From Candidatus Omnitrophota bacterium (GTDB lineage: Bacteria > Hinthialibacterota > Hinthialibacteria > Hinthialibacterales > Hinthialibacteraceae), in assembly GCA_040755155.1 (NCBI GenBank), contig JBFMBP010000159.1:1-33334 (forward strand): a stretch of 33,334 nucleotides of DNA. Reading direction: 5' to 3'. Shown piece after piece: positions 15,375-23,932 of the stretch. The number at the start of each line of letters is the position of its first letter. Position 1 is the stretch's first letter. The notes below the pieces were generated by a model. It had not been told where the DNA came from. It was given only the letters and a program-made list of their open reading frames with translations, and did no database searches. Both the position numbers and the translations under genes were made by a program.

Positions 15375-16366
15375 GCCAGTCTGTGCGCTCCGCTGCGAAA
15401 TCATCCCCAAAAATAATGTTATTCATCGTCGAGGATGCTTTGAGTTTAGACAACGAAATCGCTTCCTTGATTAAAACGCGCTTCGGCGGAGAAGAGACGG
15501 AGACGCACCGATTCGATGTAAGAGAAGAAGAAATTTACAAAGCCGTCGAAGAAGCCCAATCCGACTCTCTTTTTACGCCCCATAAAATCGTCATCCTGGC
15601 CAATGTGGACGAGGCCAGGACGGACGGAGTCGAGTTTTTGCTCAATTATATCTCCCGGCCATTAGGCGACGCGATTGCGATCTTGACGGCGTCAGAAGAT
15701 AATGCCGCCGTTAAAAAACTGGCCAAAGCGTTGAAATTGGATAAAGCGGCTCATCTAAAAAAAACGCCGATCGATAAAATCCGAAAATCCGTGGAACACC
15801 ATTGCGCCGAACATAAAATTAAAATCGATAAGAAAGCGCTGGATTTTTTTCTCCAATCCTGCGGCCAGGACGCCGTCTCGGCAAAAGGCGAAATGGATAA
15901 ACTGCTCCTCTGGGCGGGAGACGGCGGAACGATTACCCTGCAAGATTGCCAACAGCTGTTATTGAGCGAGAGCGAAGAGATTATTTGGACATTGACCGAC
16001 GCCGTCGCGGACAAAAACGCCGCCAAGGCTTTGCAAGCGTTCGATCGCCTGCTTTCCCAAGGCTCGGAACCGATCGCCATCATCGGCTCCCTGACCAGGA
16101 CGTTCCGCCAGCTGTTATCGTGCATAACCTTGGCGGAAGATAAGATTCCCGCCAAGGAATGGCCATCCAAATTAGGACTGAAAGGATACCCCTTGGAAAA
16201 AACCATCCAATTCAGCCGTAAATTTTCCTTTTCCGCCATGAAACGGGGAATCGCCCTGCTCCGCCAAGCGGACGAAGACTTCAAAGGCGGCAAAGGCGGA
16301 GCGGCGGAGCGGCCACAAATTATGGAACGCCTGTTGATTGACCTTTGCCGTCTGGAAACGCCATAA
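15368..16366 (+). CDS. holA: DNA polymerase III delta subunit (clamp-loader)
   Basis: This 332-residue protein matches HolA in length and layout. The N-terminal part has FIVEDALSLDNEIASLIKTR and HKIVILANVDEAR, the delta-subunit equivalent of Walker-B-like strands. The middle has KKALDFFLQSCGQDAVSAKG then EMDKLLLWAG, typical of domain II. The C-terminal part has IIWTLTDAVADKNAAKALQA and IAIIGSLTRTFRQLL from domain III. Delta opens the beta sliding clamp during loading. The ATG at 15368 overlaps lptE; a second ATG at 15416 would begin MLFIVEDAL, closer to other HolA N-termini. Neither has a decisive ribosome site, so the first 16 residues are uncertain. Confidence 0.92.
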   Translation: MVSQSVRSAAKSSPKIMLFIVEDALSLDNEIASLIKTRFGGEETETHRFDVREEEIYKAVEEAQSDSLFTPHKIVILANVDEARTDGVEFLLNYISRPLGDAIAILTASEDNAAVKKLAKALKLDKAAHLKKTPIDKIRKSVEHHCAEHKIKIDKKALDFFLQSCGQDAVSAKGEMDKLLLWAGDGGTITLQDCQQLLLSESEEIIWTLTDAVADKNAAKALQAFDRLLSQGSEPIAIIGSLTRTFRQLLSCITLAEDKIPAKEWPSKLGLKGYPLEKTIQFSRKFSFSAMKRGIALLRQADEDFKGGKGGAAERPQIMERLLIDLCRLETP

Positions 16367-16369
16367 ACC

Positions 16370-17290
16370 TTATTCGTACAACTCCCAACCAACGATCCGC
16401 GTCGGCAGACGCGCATCGAAAATATAAAGCGTTCTTGCGGAATCGACGATATACAATTCCTTATCGTCAGGTGAAAAGGCGCAGGCGGTCATGGCGCCTT
16501 GGATTTCGTACTTCTGGATTTCCTCCATCGTCGTCAAATCCACCAGCGTCGGCAGTCCGTTGCGCCCCGTGACCATATAGCGAACGTCGGAGTTGTAAGC
16601 GATATCGCCCTGGGCTGGGATTGTGGTGAAGTTGCTTGTGTCGATTAAATCTGGAGTATGGTCTGGAGTATGGTATAGATAACGAACGGAAAAGAAGCGG
16701 CTGTCGGGAGAAAATTTCGCGTCGATATCTGGCTGAGTCAATATATCCATTCTCACTTCTTTTCCATATAAAATCTTTCCATCTACTGTGTTTTAAATCC
16801 GAGGAAAATTATAACGATCACTGCGAGTATTACGGCATTCGGCGGGATCTCCATGATAATATTCATAAGAAACAACTCCACCGATCATCGAGTCATTTGG
16901 AGATAAAAATAACAACTGTGAATGATATTCCTTACGATTACAAGAAGCATAAATAATTTCTCCATCTCTATCTTCCAGAAGAATTCTGTCATCCCAAATA
17001 TTAATAGCATATATAAATTCCATACAACTTGTATATAACGAACTTTCAGTTTTTACTGAAAAAATTATCACCCCTTCGTTAAAATCGAAAGTAATAATAT
17101 AGGGCGGCCATAGATAGTAGAAGAACCAATAAGGACTTGATTCAGGAACAAAACTTGTAACGATCATATTTAATTGAGCATTTTCATTTTTATTCTTCGT
17201 AATATGATAAATATTTGATAATATTCCTGAAGTATAATAAATCGCTTGTATCTCTGCTGAAATATCGTCTACTATTTTATTGTCTCCGAC
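16370..17290 (-). pseudogene. Beta-propeller-like gene, middle and C-terminal part, with in-frame stop
   Basis: On the minus strand, a frame open from the IS200 junction encodes VGDNKIVDDISAEIQAIYY, later HSQLLFLSPNDSMIGGVVSY, and ends SDRYNFPRI at a TAA (16793-16795). The same frame continues straight on with NTVDGKILYGKEVRMDIL, AKFSPDSRFFSVRYLY and ACAFSPDDKELYIVDSARTL to a stop at 16370. FSPD/LSPN turns spaced like blades suggest a WD40-type or quinoprotein-type propeller. Continuity of frame and of repeat pattern argues for one gene with a nonsense codon. Its 3' end is three bases from the convergent holA stop. The upstream two thirds are markedly more AT-rich than the last third. The N-terminal part lies beyond the IS200 element. 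Confidence 0.65.
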
Positions 17291-17897
17291 GGGGAGGGTT
17301 AAAACCCTCACCTTTAGGTGAAGGCTTTAGCATAGAGAAACGATCCGTTATGCTAAAGCGATAATGAAAGAATATCGACACGGAACACATACAGTATACG
17401 AAATTCATCTGCATTTGGTGTGGATCACGAAATATCGCCGAGCGGTATTGACCGGGGAAGTAGGGAATCGAGTGAGAGAATTGATCCGAGAGATATGTGG
17501 AGCCCATGAGGTAAGTATAATGAAAGGCCATGTATCGAAGGATCATATCCACCTTCTGGTGTCGATACCGCCGCAAGTCACCATCAGTCGGCTGGTACAA
17601 TGGCTGAAAGGGAAGACGTCGTATAAGTTGATGCATGAGTTTCCCCACCTGAAGAAAGCCTTTTGGGGACGCCATCTGTGGGCGCGAGGCTATTTTTGTT
17701 GCAGTACCGGCAATATAACGGACGAGATGATAGCGGAGTATATCTCGCACCAGAATCATGAGACGGATCAAGATTTTCGAGTAGAGGGTTAAGTCCCTCT
17801 ACTCAAATCCGCTGAATGCGGTTAATTTCAACCGGCTTTAGCCGGAACAGGACTTACAGTCCGTTACTCTAAGCCACCGCCTTAAAGGCGGTGGTAG
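17291..17897 (+). mobile_element. IS200-type element (tnpA only) with hairpin ends
   Basis: The ends contain subterminal hairpins instead of inverted repeats: GAGGGTTAAAACCCTC (17294-17309) and an 11-bp stem GCTTTAGCATA/TATGCTAAAGC (17324-17359) on the left; CCGGCTTTAGCCGG (17832-17845) and CCACCGCCTTAAAGGCGGTGG (17874-17894) on the right. The propeller reading frame resumes on both sides, which delimits the element to about 600 bp. No target duplication is expected for this family. The exact ends are uncertain by about ten bases. Confidence 0.75.
17364..17792 (+). CDS. tnpA: IS200/IS605 family Y1 transposase TnpA
   Basis: At 142 residues it is full length for the family. It has the HUH motif DHIHLLVSIPP (His61, His63) and the catalytic tyrosine in AEYISHQ (Tyr126). 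The N-terminal YEIHLHLVWITKYRR is the standard first strand. The enzyme moves single-stranded DNA by peel-and-paste using the hairpin ends. The left-end hairpin stops five bases before the ATG and would cover the weak ribosome site, a known way such genes are kept low. No tnpB accompanies it. The frame is intact, so the element could still be active. Confidence 0.95.
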   Translation: MKEYRHGTHTVYEIHLHLVWITKYRRAVLTGEVGNRVRELIREICGAHEVSIMKGHVSKDHIHLLVSIPPQVTISRLVQWLKGKTSYKLMHEFPHLKKAFWGRHLWARGYFCCSTGNITDEMIAEYISHQNHETDQDFRVEG

Positions 17898-18033
17898 CTC
17901 ACTTAAATCGTAAGTTTTTGTTGGCTTGGCCATATTGTCAATATCTAAAGCTAAGAAAAAATTATCGTTAAAAATAGATATTGAATTAAAATTAAAGGAA
18001 AGTAGATTTTGTGTAATTTTTTCTTGAGAAAAT
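17898..18033 (-). pseudogene. Beta-propeller-like gene, N-terminal fragment between two IS elements
   Basis: The minus strand from the IS66 edge encodes FSQEKITQNLLSFNFNSISI then FNDNFFLALDIDNMAKPTKT and YDLSEL up to the IS200 edge. Its AT-rich coding style and strand pattern match the middle fragment at 16793-17290, of which it is the natural upstream part. It has no start codon near its beginning, so the true N-terminus is on the far side of the IS66 element or lost. Confidence 0.6.
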
Positions 18034-19576
18034 GTAACCTTTTAGCCTCCACAAAAAAAGTTTAGAAATAAATTACACCGAGCGTTACTTCGGAGGCGGT
18101 TTCGAAGTTTTTATAGGGTATGAACCGAAACCAAGAAACCGCCCAGAGAATCCTCCAGGAAATCCTGGAGGGCCGCCGGGAATTATCCGAAGAGGCGATT
18201 CGCGCCCTCGTTCAGGAAGACCCCGAAGCGGCGGTTTTTCTCATTTTAGAGGAGACGCATCGTCTTTTGAAAGACCAAGCGGTCAAGGAAGCCCAGAAAA
18301 TCGCCGCGCCTTCCGGGATGGTTCCGCCTTATGAAAAACCCGCTAAAAAAGGGAGAAAGAAAAAGCGGGGGCGAAAGCCTGGACATCCAGGAGCCTGCCG
18401 CAAGAAGCCTCATGAAATCACGCATCGCGTCCAACACGCGCCGCTGGAAAAATGTCCGGATTGTGGAGGCCCCGTCACTCCCTGCACCAGCGAGAAAGCC
18501 AAGCGAACGCGGGTGATTGAAGATATTCCGGAGTCCGTGGAAGCGGTGGTGACGGAGCATGAAATCCCCCGTAGTTATTGCCCGCATTGCCAAAAACTGG
18601 TGGAGCCGAAAGTCGAAGAGGCGCTTCCCAATGCGACGTTGGGCAACCGGGTGCTGGCGCTTTCCGCCCATTGGCATTACGGATTGGGCCTGCCGTCCCA
18701 ACAAATTGCGGACATCCTCGACAGCCACTTGAGCACAAAGATTTCGCTGGGGGGATTGTTCGGCATGTGGAATCGCCTCGCCAAATGGCTCGAACCGTGG
18801 TATGAAAAACTGGTCGAGGAAATGCTGAAAAGCGCCGTGGTCTACGGGGACGAATCGGGCTGGCGCGTGAACGGAGTTACCCAGTGGATATGGTCTTTCA
18901 GCAACGCGGATGCCAGCTTTTACATGATCCACCCCAGCCGGGGCGATCCGGCCTTGTTCGAGTTCTTCAAAAAAACCTTCCACGGCGTGCTGGTGAGCGA
19001 TTTCTGGGCGTGTTACGCTCACGTCCAATCGAGGCATCAGTATTGCCTGGCGCATCTGTTGCGCGAACTGAAGAAGGTGGACGGAACCAATCGCTCCGAG
19101 AACTGGCGGCGTTTCTCCAAGAAGGCGAAGCGCTTGTTCGGCGATGCGCTGCGGTTGTATCATCGGGACGGTTACGATCCCTCGCTCTATGAATCGCGCA
19201 TCGAACGGCTGCACGGGCGATTGATCGATCTGATGCGCACGCCCTCCCAGGATAAGGATGTGATCCGCCTCGCCAAGCGGTTGGAAAAATACTGGGATGA
19301 ACTGCTGACCTTCTTGACCCATCCCGAGGCGGCGCCCACGAACAATCAGGCGGAGCGGGAAATTCGTCCGGCGGTGATTATGCGCAAAGTGATGCAAGGG
19401 AACCAAAGCGAAAAGGGCGCGAAAACGCAGTCCATCCTGATGACGATTTTTCGCACTCTCAAACGGCGTGGCTATCATCCCGTGGCGACCGTAGTAGAAG
19501 CCCTCCAAACCGCCCTCCGCACTGGTCAGTTGCCTCCTCTTCCGCCCTCTCTTCCTTCAAAGGGCTAAAACGTTAC
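18034..19576 (+). mobile_element. IS66-family insertion sequence
   Basis: The left end GTAACCTTTTAGCC and the right end (inverted) GTAACGTTTTAGCC form a 14-bp terminal repeat with one mismatch. The element is about 1.54 kb with a single transposase gene and no tnpA/tnpB accessory ORFs, like single-gene members of the family. The eight bases on either side (GAGAAAAT and TATTTTTC) do not match, so the expected 8-bp target duplication is absent. Confidence 0.78.
18120..19568 (+). CDS. IS66 family transposase (TnpC-type)
   Basis: This 482-residue protein has a complete IS66 layout: an N-terminal helical part, a basic linker with GRKPGHPGACR, a zinc-binding segment CPDCGG...SYCPHC (about 118-160), then the DDE core with VVYGDESGWRVNG (Asp244), VSDFWACYAHVQSRHQYCLA (Asp294) and TNNQAEREIRPAVIMRKVMQ (Glu412), and GNQSEKGAKTQS. 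All catalytic residues are present and the frame is intact. The start ATG at 18120 follows only a weak AGGG. A long antisense frame (18246-19508) is a shadow. Confidence 0.95.
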   Translation: MNRNQETAQRILQEILEGRRELSEEAIRALVQEDPEAAVFLILEETHRLLKDQAVKEAQKIAAPSGMVPPYEKPAKKGRKKKRGRKPGHPGACRKKPHEITHRVQHAPLEKCPDCGGPVTPCTSEKAKRTRVIEDIPESVEAVVTEHEIPRSYCPHCQKLVEPKVEEALPNATLGNRVLALSAHWHYGLGLPSQQIADILDSHLSTKISLGGLFGMWNRLAKWLEPWYEKLVEEMLKSAVVYGDESGWRVNGVTQWIWSFSNADASFYMIHPSRGDPALFEFFKKTFHGVLVSDFWACYAHVQSRHQYCLAHLLRELKKVDGTNRSENWRRFSKKAKRLFGDALRLYHRDGYDPSLYESRIERLHGRLIDLMRTPSQDKDVIRLAKRLEKYWDELLTFLTHPEAAPTNNQAEREIRPAVIMRKVMQGNQSEKGAKTQSILMTIFRTLKRRGYHPVATVVEALQTALRTGQLPPLPPSLPSKG

Positions 19577-19849
19577 TATTTTTCTTATTAAAGAATTGAA
19601 AGCCAATTGCCAACTATACGTCATCGAGCCGATGGTAGTTTGACGGCGCATTTTTTCATTTTTCCAATTGGCTGGGATCGAAAAAGAGCCAGACCAGCGG
19701 CTTTGCGATTTTTCGCCGCCTATTCTTCTTTTCTTCAAAATGGAGGATAATATTATTAATATTGGCGTTTTGTTCCCGCCCGTCACCGAATTCTTATCGT
19801 TTATCTTCAACGGCTATGAGCGATTGGACGACGAATGGAGAATTATCTT
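19577..19849. other. Spacer between the IS66 element and the radical SAM gene
   Basis: No ORF looks convincingly coding. On the minus strand a frame ending at the IS edge (MTYSWQLAFNSLIRKI from 19624) could be the displaced N-terminus of the propeller gene, but there is no ribosome site and no matching target duplication. CCAATTGGC and GCCAATTG segments form a loose inverted pair near 19600-19675. Confidence 0.35.
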
Positions 19850-21310
19850 ATGTCCGATTCCGTCAAAAAATTTAAGCGTTTTCGTATGATCGTGCCCTCA
19901 TTTCCCAATGCGGGCATTTTCAGCCGTTTTACGCGAAGAATCACCTCGCTGGGCGCCGTGATCGTCGCCACTATCGTCGATAAATGCTTGCCCAATTGGA
20001 CGGCGGAAATCATCGACGAGAATAATTACCGCAAAGGTCCCTGCCTGCTGGATGGTTCCGTGGATCATGCGGCTCTACAAAAAGAAGCGCCCGCCGACGC
20101 CGTTGGCTTCTATTGCGGCCTCTCCAGCACCATGCCGCGCGTCTGGCGCTTGGCGGAATTTTACAAGTCGCAGGGCATTCTCACCATCGCCGGGGGGTGT
20201 CATGTCTGTTTTGATCCTCAAGAATCCCTTGCTCGGAACATCGATGTCGTCATCGACGGCGATGGTGAAGAAGCGATTTTGGATATTTTGAAAAAATGGG
20301 ATGCGGGAATGGAAGTCAAAGGCGCAGTGGAAGCCGGGCTAGTCGATTTGAACGGTTGGCCTGCTCCCGATTTCGGCCTATTGCGCTTCGCGAAGATCAA
20401 TATCTACCCCATTGGCCGCATTCGCGGCTGCGCTATGAAATGCGAATTCTGCTGCGTCAAGGAGAAGCCTCGCTGGGCGCAGGCGGAACAACTCTTTCAA
20501 ACCATCAATTGGTTGGTGGATACCCGGCGCGCCAAAAGTTTCTTTGTTACTGATGACCGGATTGAGGAAGATCGCGAAGGCTATATCCAATTTTTCCAGA
20601 TGATCCGGGAAAAATACGGCAGCCGTTTGCGCTTTACGGTGCAAGTTCGTTTGGAAGCGGCTCGCGACGCTGAACTCATCGAAGCCATGAAAATGGCGGG
20701 CGTGCGCCACGTCTGCATCGGCTTCGAATCGCCGATTAAGGAAGAACTGCTCGTCATGCGCAAAGGTCTTTCCGTCGAATCTATGATCGAGAACGCCCGC
20801 ATCTGGAGTAAGAATTTCTTCGTTCACGGCATGTTTATCTTCGGCTATCCCCTCAAGCAAGCCGCCTCGATTCCCTATAACGAAAGAATCAGGCAGTTCA
20901 AGCGCTTCATCCGTAAATGCCGAATCGACACTATCCAAATACTGCGTCCCGCGCCGTTGATCGGGACGGAACTGCGCCGCCGGTTAGAGGAAAGCGGCCA
21001 GCTCTTTCCATTGGAAACCGTAGGTTGGGAGCGCTATGATGGCAATTTCGCCTGTTTTCGGCCAACGAATATGACCTTGCGGCAACTTCAATATGGTCCC
21101 ACAAAAATCATGCTCGGCTTTTATCATTGGTGGGCGCGCATCCGGCTTCCCTTTCGCACCGTCATGATGCCCTTTTCCTATCTCGTAATCGGCTGGGGAT
21201 CCTGGTATCGCGGATGGTGGAACGATGTTGTCAAAGTCGGCGGCCATCGTCTCCTGAAAAAATGGAAAAGTATGGAGGAGCAATATCTGAAATCTCTGGA
21301 AATGCAGTAG
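19850..21310 (+). CDS. B12-binding-domain radical SAM protein
   Basis: The 486-residue product has an N-terminal cobalamin-binding-type Rossmann region (FPNAGIFSRF, ADAVGFYCGLSSTMPRVWRL, GGCHVCFDPQESLARNIDVV, IDGDGEEAIL) and then a radical SAM barrel with RIRGCAMKCEFCCVKEKPRW, the 4Fe-4S ligands Cys194, Cys198 and Cys201 (C-x3-C-x2-C). GVRHVCIGFESPIKEELLVM and GMFIFGYP are later barrel strands of this class. B12-dependent radical SAM enzymes do methylations and rearrangements; no DxHxxG-type cobalt ligand is evident, so cobalamin use is uncertain. I start at 19850 because GGAG (19837-19840) lies nine bases ahead; an upstream in-frame ATG at 19835 would overlap it. It stands alone, so the substrate is unknown. 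Confidence 0.87.
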   Translation: MSDSVKKFKRFRMIVPSFPNAGIFSRFTRRITSLGAVIVATIVDKCLPNWTAEIIDENNYRKGPCLLDGSVDHAALQKEAPADAVGFYCGLSSTMPRVWRLAEFYKSQGILTIAGGCHVCFDPQESLARNIDVVIDGDGEEAILDILKKWDAGMEVKGAVEAGLVDLNGWPAPDFGLLRFAKINIYPIGRIRGCAMKCEFCCVKEKPRWAQAEQLFQTINWLVDTRRAKSFFVTDDRIEEDREGYIQFFQMIREKYGSRLRFTVQVRLEAARDAELIEAMKMAGVRHVCIGFESPIKEELLVMRKGLSVESMIENARIWSKNFFVHGMFIFGYPLKQAASIPYNERIRQFKRFIRKCRIDTIQILRPAPLIGTELRRRLEESGQLFPLETVGWERYDGNFACFRPTNMTLRQLQYGPTKIMLGFYHWWARIRLPFRTVMMPFSYLVIGWGSWYRGWWNDVVKVGGHRLLKKWKSMEEQYLKSLEMQ

Positions 21311-21580
21311 GAGTATGTTGCTGCGTTTTCGAATCACGAAAACACGAAAAGGCTCGAATCCCACGAAATATTCATATCACGGATTTTTCGGTTGGTTTTG
21401 GATTCCTCTAATACCAAAGTCTTATTAAGGATGTGACTTAAAATTCTCTCGCCCTCTGGGAGAGGGTTAGGGTGAGGGGTTTTAAGTCTAACCAAATCAA
21501 CCCTCACCTAACCTCTCCCCATCTTGGGAGAGGAATTTGTAAAGCGACATTATTTATGCAGATCGGTATTATATACAAAT
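21311..21580. repeat. Spacer with two dispersed repeats, one forming a long inverted repeat
   Basis: CGAATCACGAAAACACGAAA occurs at about 21336, followed by AGGCTCGAATCCCACGAAAT. Then 21440-21480 (TTCTCTCGCCCTCTGGGAGA, continuing with GGGTTAGGGTGAGGGG) pairs imperfectly with 21500-21540. The outer parts (TCTTATTAAGGATGTGAC and GCGACATTAT) recall the ends of the element at 1087-1244, so this may be a decayed relative. The spacer separates two convergent genes and the inverted repeat may act as a bidirectional terminator. Confidence 0.5.
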
Positions 21581-23401
21581 TTAAAATTCCAGAATCGTCC
21601 ATAGTCCCGCTTGCTTGATAGCGAAAGATACAATATTTCCATTGCTGACGACGGGAATCGATTCCGTCGGGCGCATGGGAGCGTAGAGTTTGGCGGATTC
21701 GATTTTCTTGTTGCCGATTTTCGCCAATAATTTTTTATCGAGGATTATTTTGACATCCGCTGGAATCACGCTGTCTTTCTCTGGATCGTAATCCTGATTC
21801 AAGACATGGCAGACGATGCGGGCGTTCTTGCGGTCGGCGCGTAGGGAAATCCTGATCTTGTCCGAACCTTCTACTTTGACCTGATTTCTGAGCGCATCGG
21901 GCAATTCCTCCGCGCCTTTCCATGCTACGACTTGCGACTGGCTTCTTTTTACCGCGTCCGCTTGGGCATCGTTCAACGGTTGATTCCCCTTTATAAAATA
22001 AGAAAAGGTTCGCAGCCGCTCGCTGGATAAAGGGATCGGCAATTCCTCGTTGCCAGAGAGAACGATGGCGTAAGGAATATTCTCAGCCGACATACGTTCG
22101 GCGGCGTCGCGGATGGGCGCATAATTTTGTTTGGAATAGATCAATGCCGCATCGGCTAGCGTTTCCATGCCATCGAAAAGGTTCTTGTTTTCGCGGACAA
22201 AACGATAAAGCCAGGCGAAATCTTCCGTCTTGCCGTTCCACCAATGGGTTCCCAATTCTTTGGTATAGCACCACTGATGATGAGGCGTCATAAAGACGCT
22301 GCCGAAGGCATAAGTCTGCGCGATCCAGAGGCGAACCAATCCCGGCTTCTCGTTCGCCTTGATCCAAGCCCAATCCTGGCCCGATGCAGTGGCTGTTTGC
22401 CGCTGGTTTAAGGCTTCGACGGTTTTGAAGACGAAGATCGGCCCTAGCGGCGCCTTCATGGAAGCGGCGGAATGCCCCACCTCGCCACAGAAATAATCGA
22501 TAATCGGCGCGGGAATCAATGTTCGCGGCGAATCGGCGCTGGAATTGATGCTGCGCAGCAATGGCATGCCGCGCAATTTCTCAGCATGTTGGAAAATTTC
22601 CGTGATTCTCTGCTTCATTTGTCCGTTCTGAAATCGCTGAAATTCGTTAATAAGCGGGCATTTCCAGTGTTCTTTGCGGTATTTCTCCGAATCGATCCCT
22701 TTGGATTTCAAAAATGCGCCGTAATCGAATTCCTTGATTTTATCGACTCCCTTTTCCTTCAATTGCGCCGCCGTAAGGTTTTTACGCAGCCATTCGCGGA
22801 ATCCCTTCATACAATAGGGGCAAAAACAGCCGCCGTTATAATCGCTGCACGCGGAACTGCCGCTGTAATCGTCGATATGCAGGCCGTCGATCGGCGCCAG
22901 GCAGGCGCGTTCCGCCTGATCGCGAAGGTAACTTTGATAGTCGGGATTGTTGGTGCAGAACCAATAAGCGGGATGGTCTTTGTGCTTGTGATCCCAAAGC
23001 CAGGGAACTTGCAGCAACTCGCCGTCCAATCCCCGGCTGACGGCGTCCATGAACGAATCGGGTTTAAAGTCGATGAATCCCCCGAAATCGACAAGAAAAT
23101 CGACGCTGCCGCAAAAGGCGGCGCTCTGTTTATGGGCTTCCTCCACGCGGCGTTTGAATGCCTCGAGGGCAGCGGCTTCCCGCGAAGAAGCGCGGCCACC
23201 CCATCCCGAAACAGTTCCCTTGTATGCGTCGTATAGCGTGGGATCGCCGGGAGAGTACATAAAGACGACATCGCTGGCTCCTATCTGGGGCCGCAGGATT
23301 GGAGGCTCGCTCGAAATCGCCAGAGTGGAAACAAGGAGGAAAAGCGTCGAAAGAAATAAAAAGGCGATTCTCAATTTGGCTTTTCTACAGGATAGATACA
23401 T
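21581..23401 (-). CDS. Secreted glycoside-hydrolase-like TIM-barrel protein
   Basis: The 606-residue product has a signal peptide (hydrophobic 12-29, likely cut after ISS near 31). The central region has DGLHIDDYSG (His175-Ile-Asp-Asp), a motif like the GHL10/DUF187 and alpha-amylase-superfamily barrels, followed by a Cys-rich loop ACSDYNGGCFCPYCMKGFRE in which four cysteines could bind a metal. LRSINSSADSPRTL, WIAQTYAFGSVFMTPHHQW and ENKNLFDGME look like later barrel segments and the link to a glutamine-amidotransferase-like domain (about 410-500). The end is a beta-sandwich. It probably acts on polysaccharide in the periplasm or outside, but the substrate and catalytic residues are not established. 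AAAGGAG lies 13 bases before the ATG. It is monocistronic. Confidence 0.72.
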   Translation of the reverse strand: MYLSCRKAKLRIAFLFLSTLFLLVSTLAISSEPPILRPQIGASDVVFMYSPGDPTLYDAYKGTVSGWGGRASSREAAALEAFKRRVEEAHKQSAAFCGSVDFLVDFGGFIDFKPDSFMDAVSRGLDGELLQVPWLWDHKHKDHPAYWFCTNNPDYQSYLRDQAERACLAPIDGLHIDDYSGSSACSDYNGGCFCPYCMKGFREWLRKNLTAAQLKEKGVDKIKEFDYGAFLKSKGIDSEKYRKEHWKCPLINEFQRFQNGQMKQRITEIFQHAEKLRGMPLLRSINSSADSPRTLIPAPIIDYFCGEVGHSAASMKAPLGPIFVFKTVEALNQRQTATASGQDWAWIKANEKPGLVRLWIAQTYAFGSVFMTPHHQWCYTKELGTHWWNGKTEDFAWLYRFVRENKNLFDGMETLADAALIYSKQNYAPIRDAAERMSAENIPYAIVLSGNEELPIPLSSERLRTFSYFIKGNQPLNDAQADAVKRSQSQVVAWKGAEELPDALRNQVKVEGSDKIRISLRADRKNARIVCHVLNQDYDPEKDSVIPADVKIILDKKLLAKIGNKKIESAKLYAPMRPTESIPVVSNGNIVSFAIKQAGLWTILEF

Positions 23402-23595
23402 AATAAAGTAGTAACTCCTTTAAGGAAATAATTCATATAAGAACATTTCTGATGCCAAGGCTAGGTTGAAAACATCGGAAGCAATTCAAAAAAAATACTA
23501 TAAGATCTTTACAATGTAAAAAGAAGATACATTATAAAGAATATTGATAGGTAAATTGTAATTAATTTTTGAAAATTGCTTGACATTAAACGATC
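23402..23595. other. AT-rich spacer upstream of the glycosidase-like gene
   Basis: AT-rich sequence that should hold the promoter of the minus-strand gene at 21581-23401. I see no ORF and no unambiguous promoter hexamers. Confidence 0.4.
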
Positions 23596-23851
23596 TTAAA
23601 TTATCATATCACTTGAATTGTTTCGGTTTAATCGTGATTTCGGTCGAATCGGTTGGGATGAGCGTTTTTCTTTGAGTATTGTCATCGCTTCGTCAGGGAT
23701 GTGCGCAACTACGCGGATGCGATAGATGGATTTCCCCAAGGAAAATCGCTTCTGGAATATGGGAGTCATCGTGAATCGTCGTCCATTCAACTCGAAACGC
23801 AGTCTCGCGCATCTTTCCCTTGTAGGAAAAGGCATTCTTTTTGGGCTTCAT
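23596..23851 (-). pseudogene. Small frameshifted ORF of unknown function
   Basis: From the ATG at 23851 (AGGA eight bases upstream) the minus strand encodes MKPKKNAFSYKGKMRETAFR, VEWTTIHDDSHIPEAIFLGE and then loses protein-like character. Shifting frame at the CTTGGGGAAATCC run continues KSIYRIRVVAHIPDEAMTIL and KEKR to a stop at 23596. Joined as EAIFLG-KSIYRIRVVAHIPDE it gives a plausible 80-residue alpha/beta protein. I do not know the family. It is either a recent pseudogene, a sequencing error in the G/A run, or a programmed shift. Confidence 0.4.
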
Positions 23852-23932
23852 TCGGACATTCCTAATTGAGGCTTTTCCTTTTTCTATCTTTTTTTTATTA
23901 AAAAAAACCATTTTATAAAAAAGGAGCGAATC

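Noticed and set aside
17309-17311. GTG as native start of the propeller fragment
   Set aside because: It lies inside the IS200 left-end hairpin, so it belongs to the insertion and not to the original gene.
18246-19508. 420-codon antisense ORF in IS66
   Set aside because: A long mirror frame is common in IS66 transposase genes because of codon bias; it has no domain and no ribosome site.
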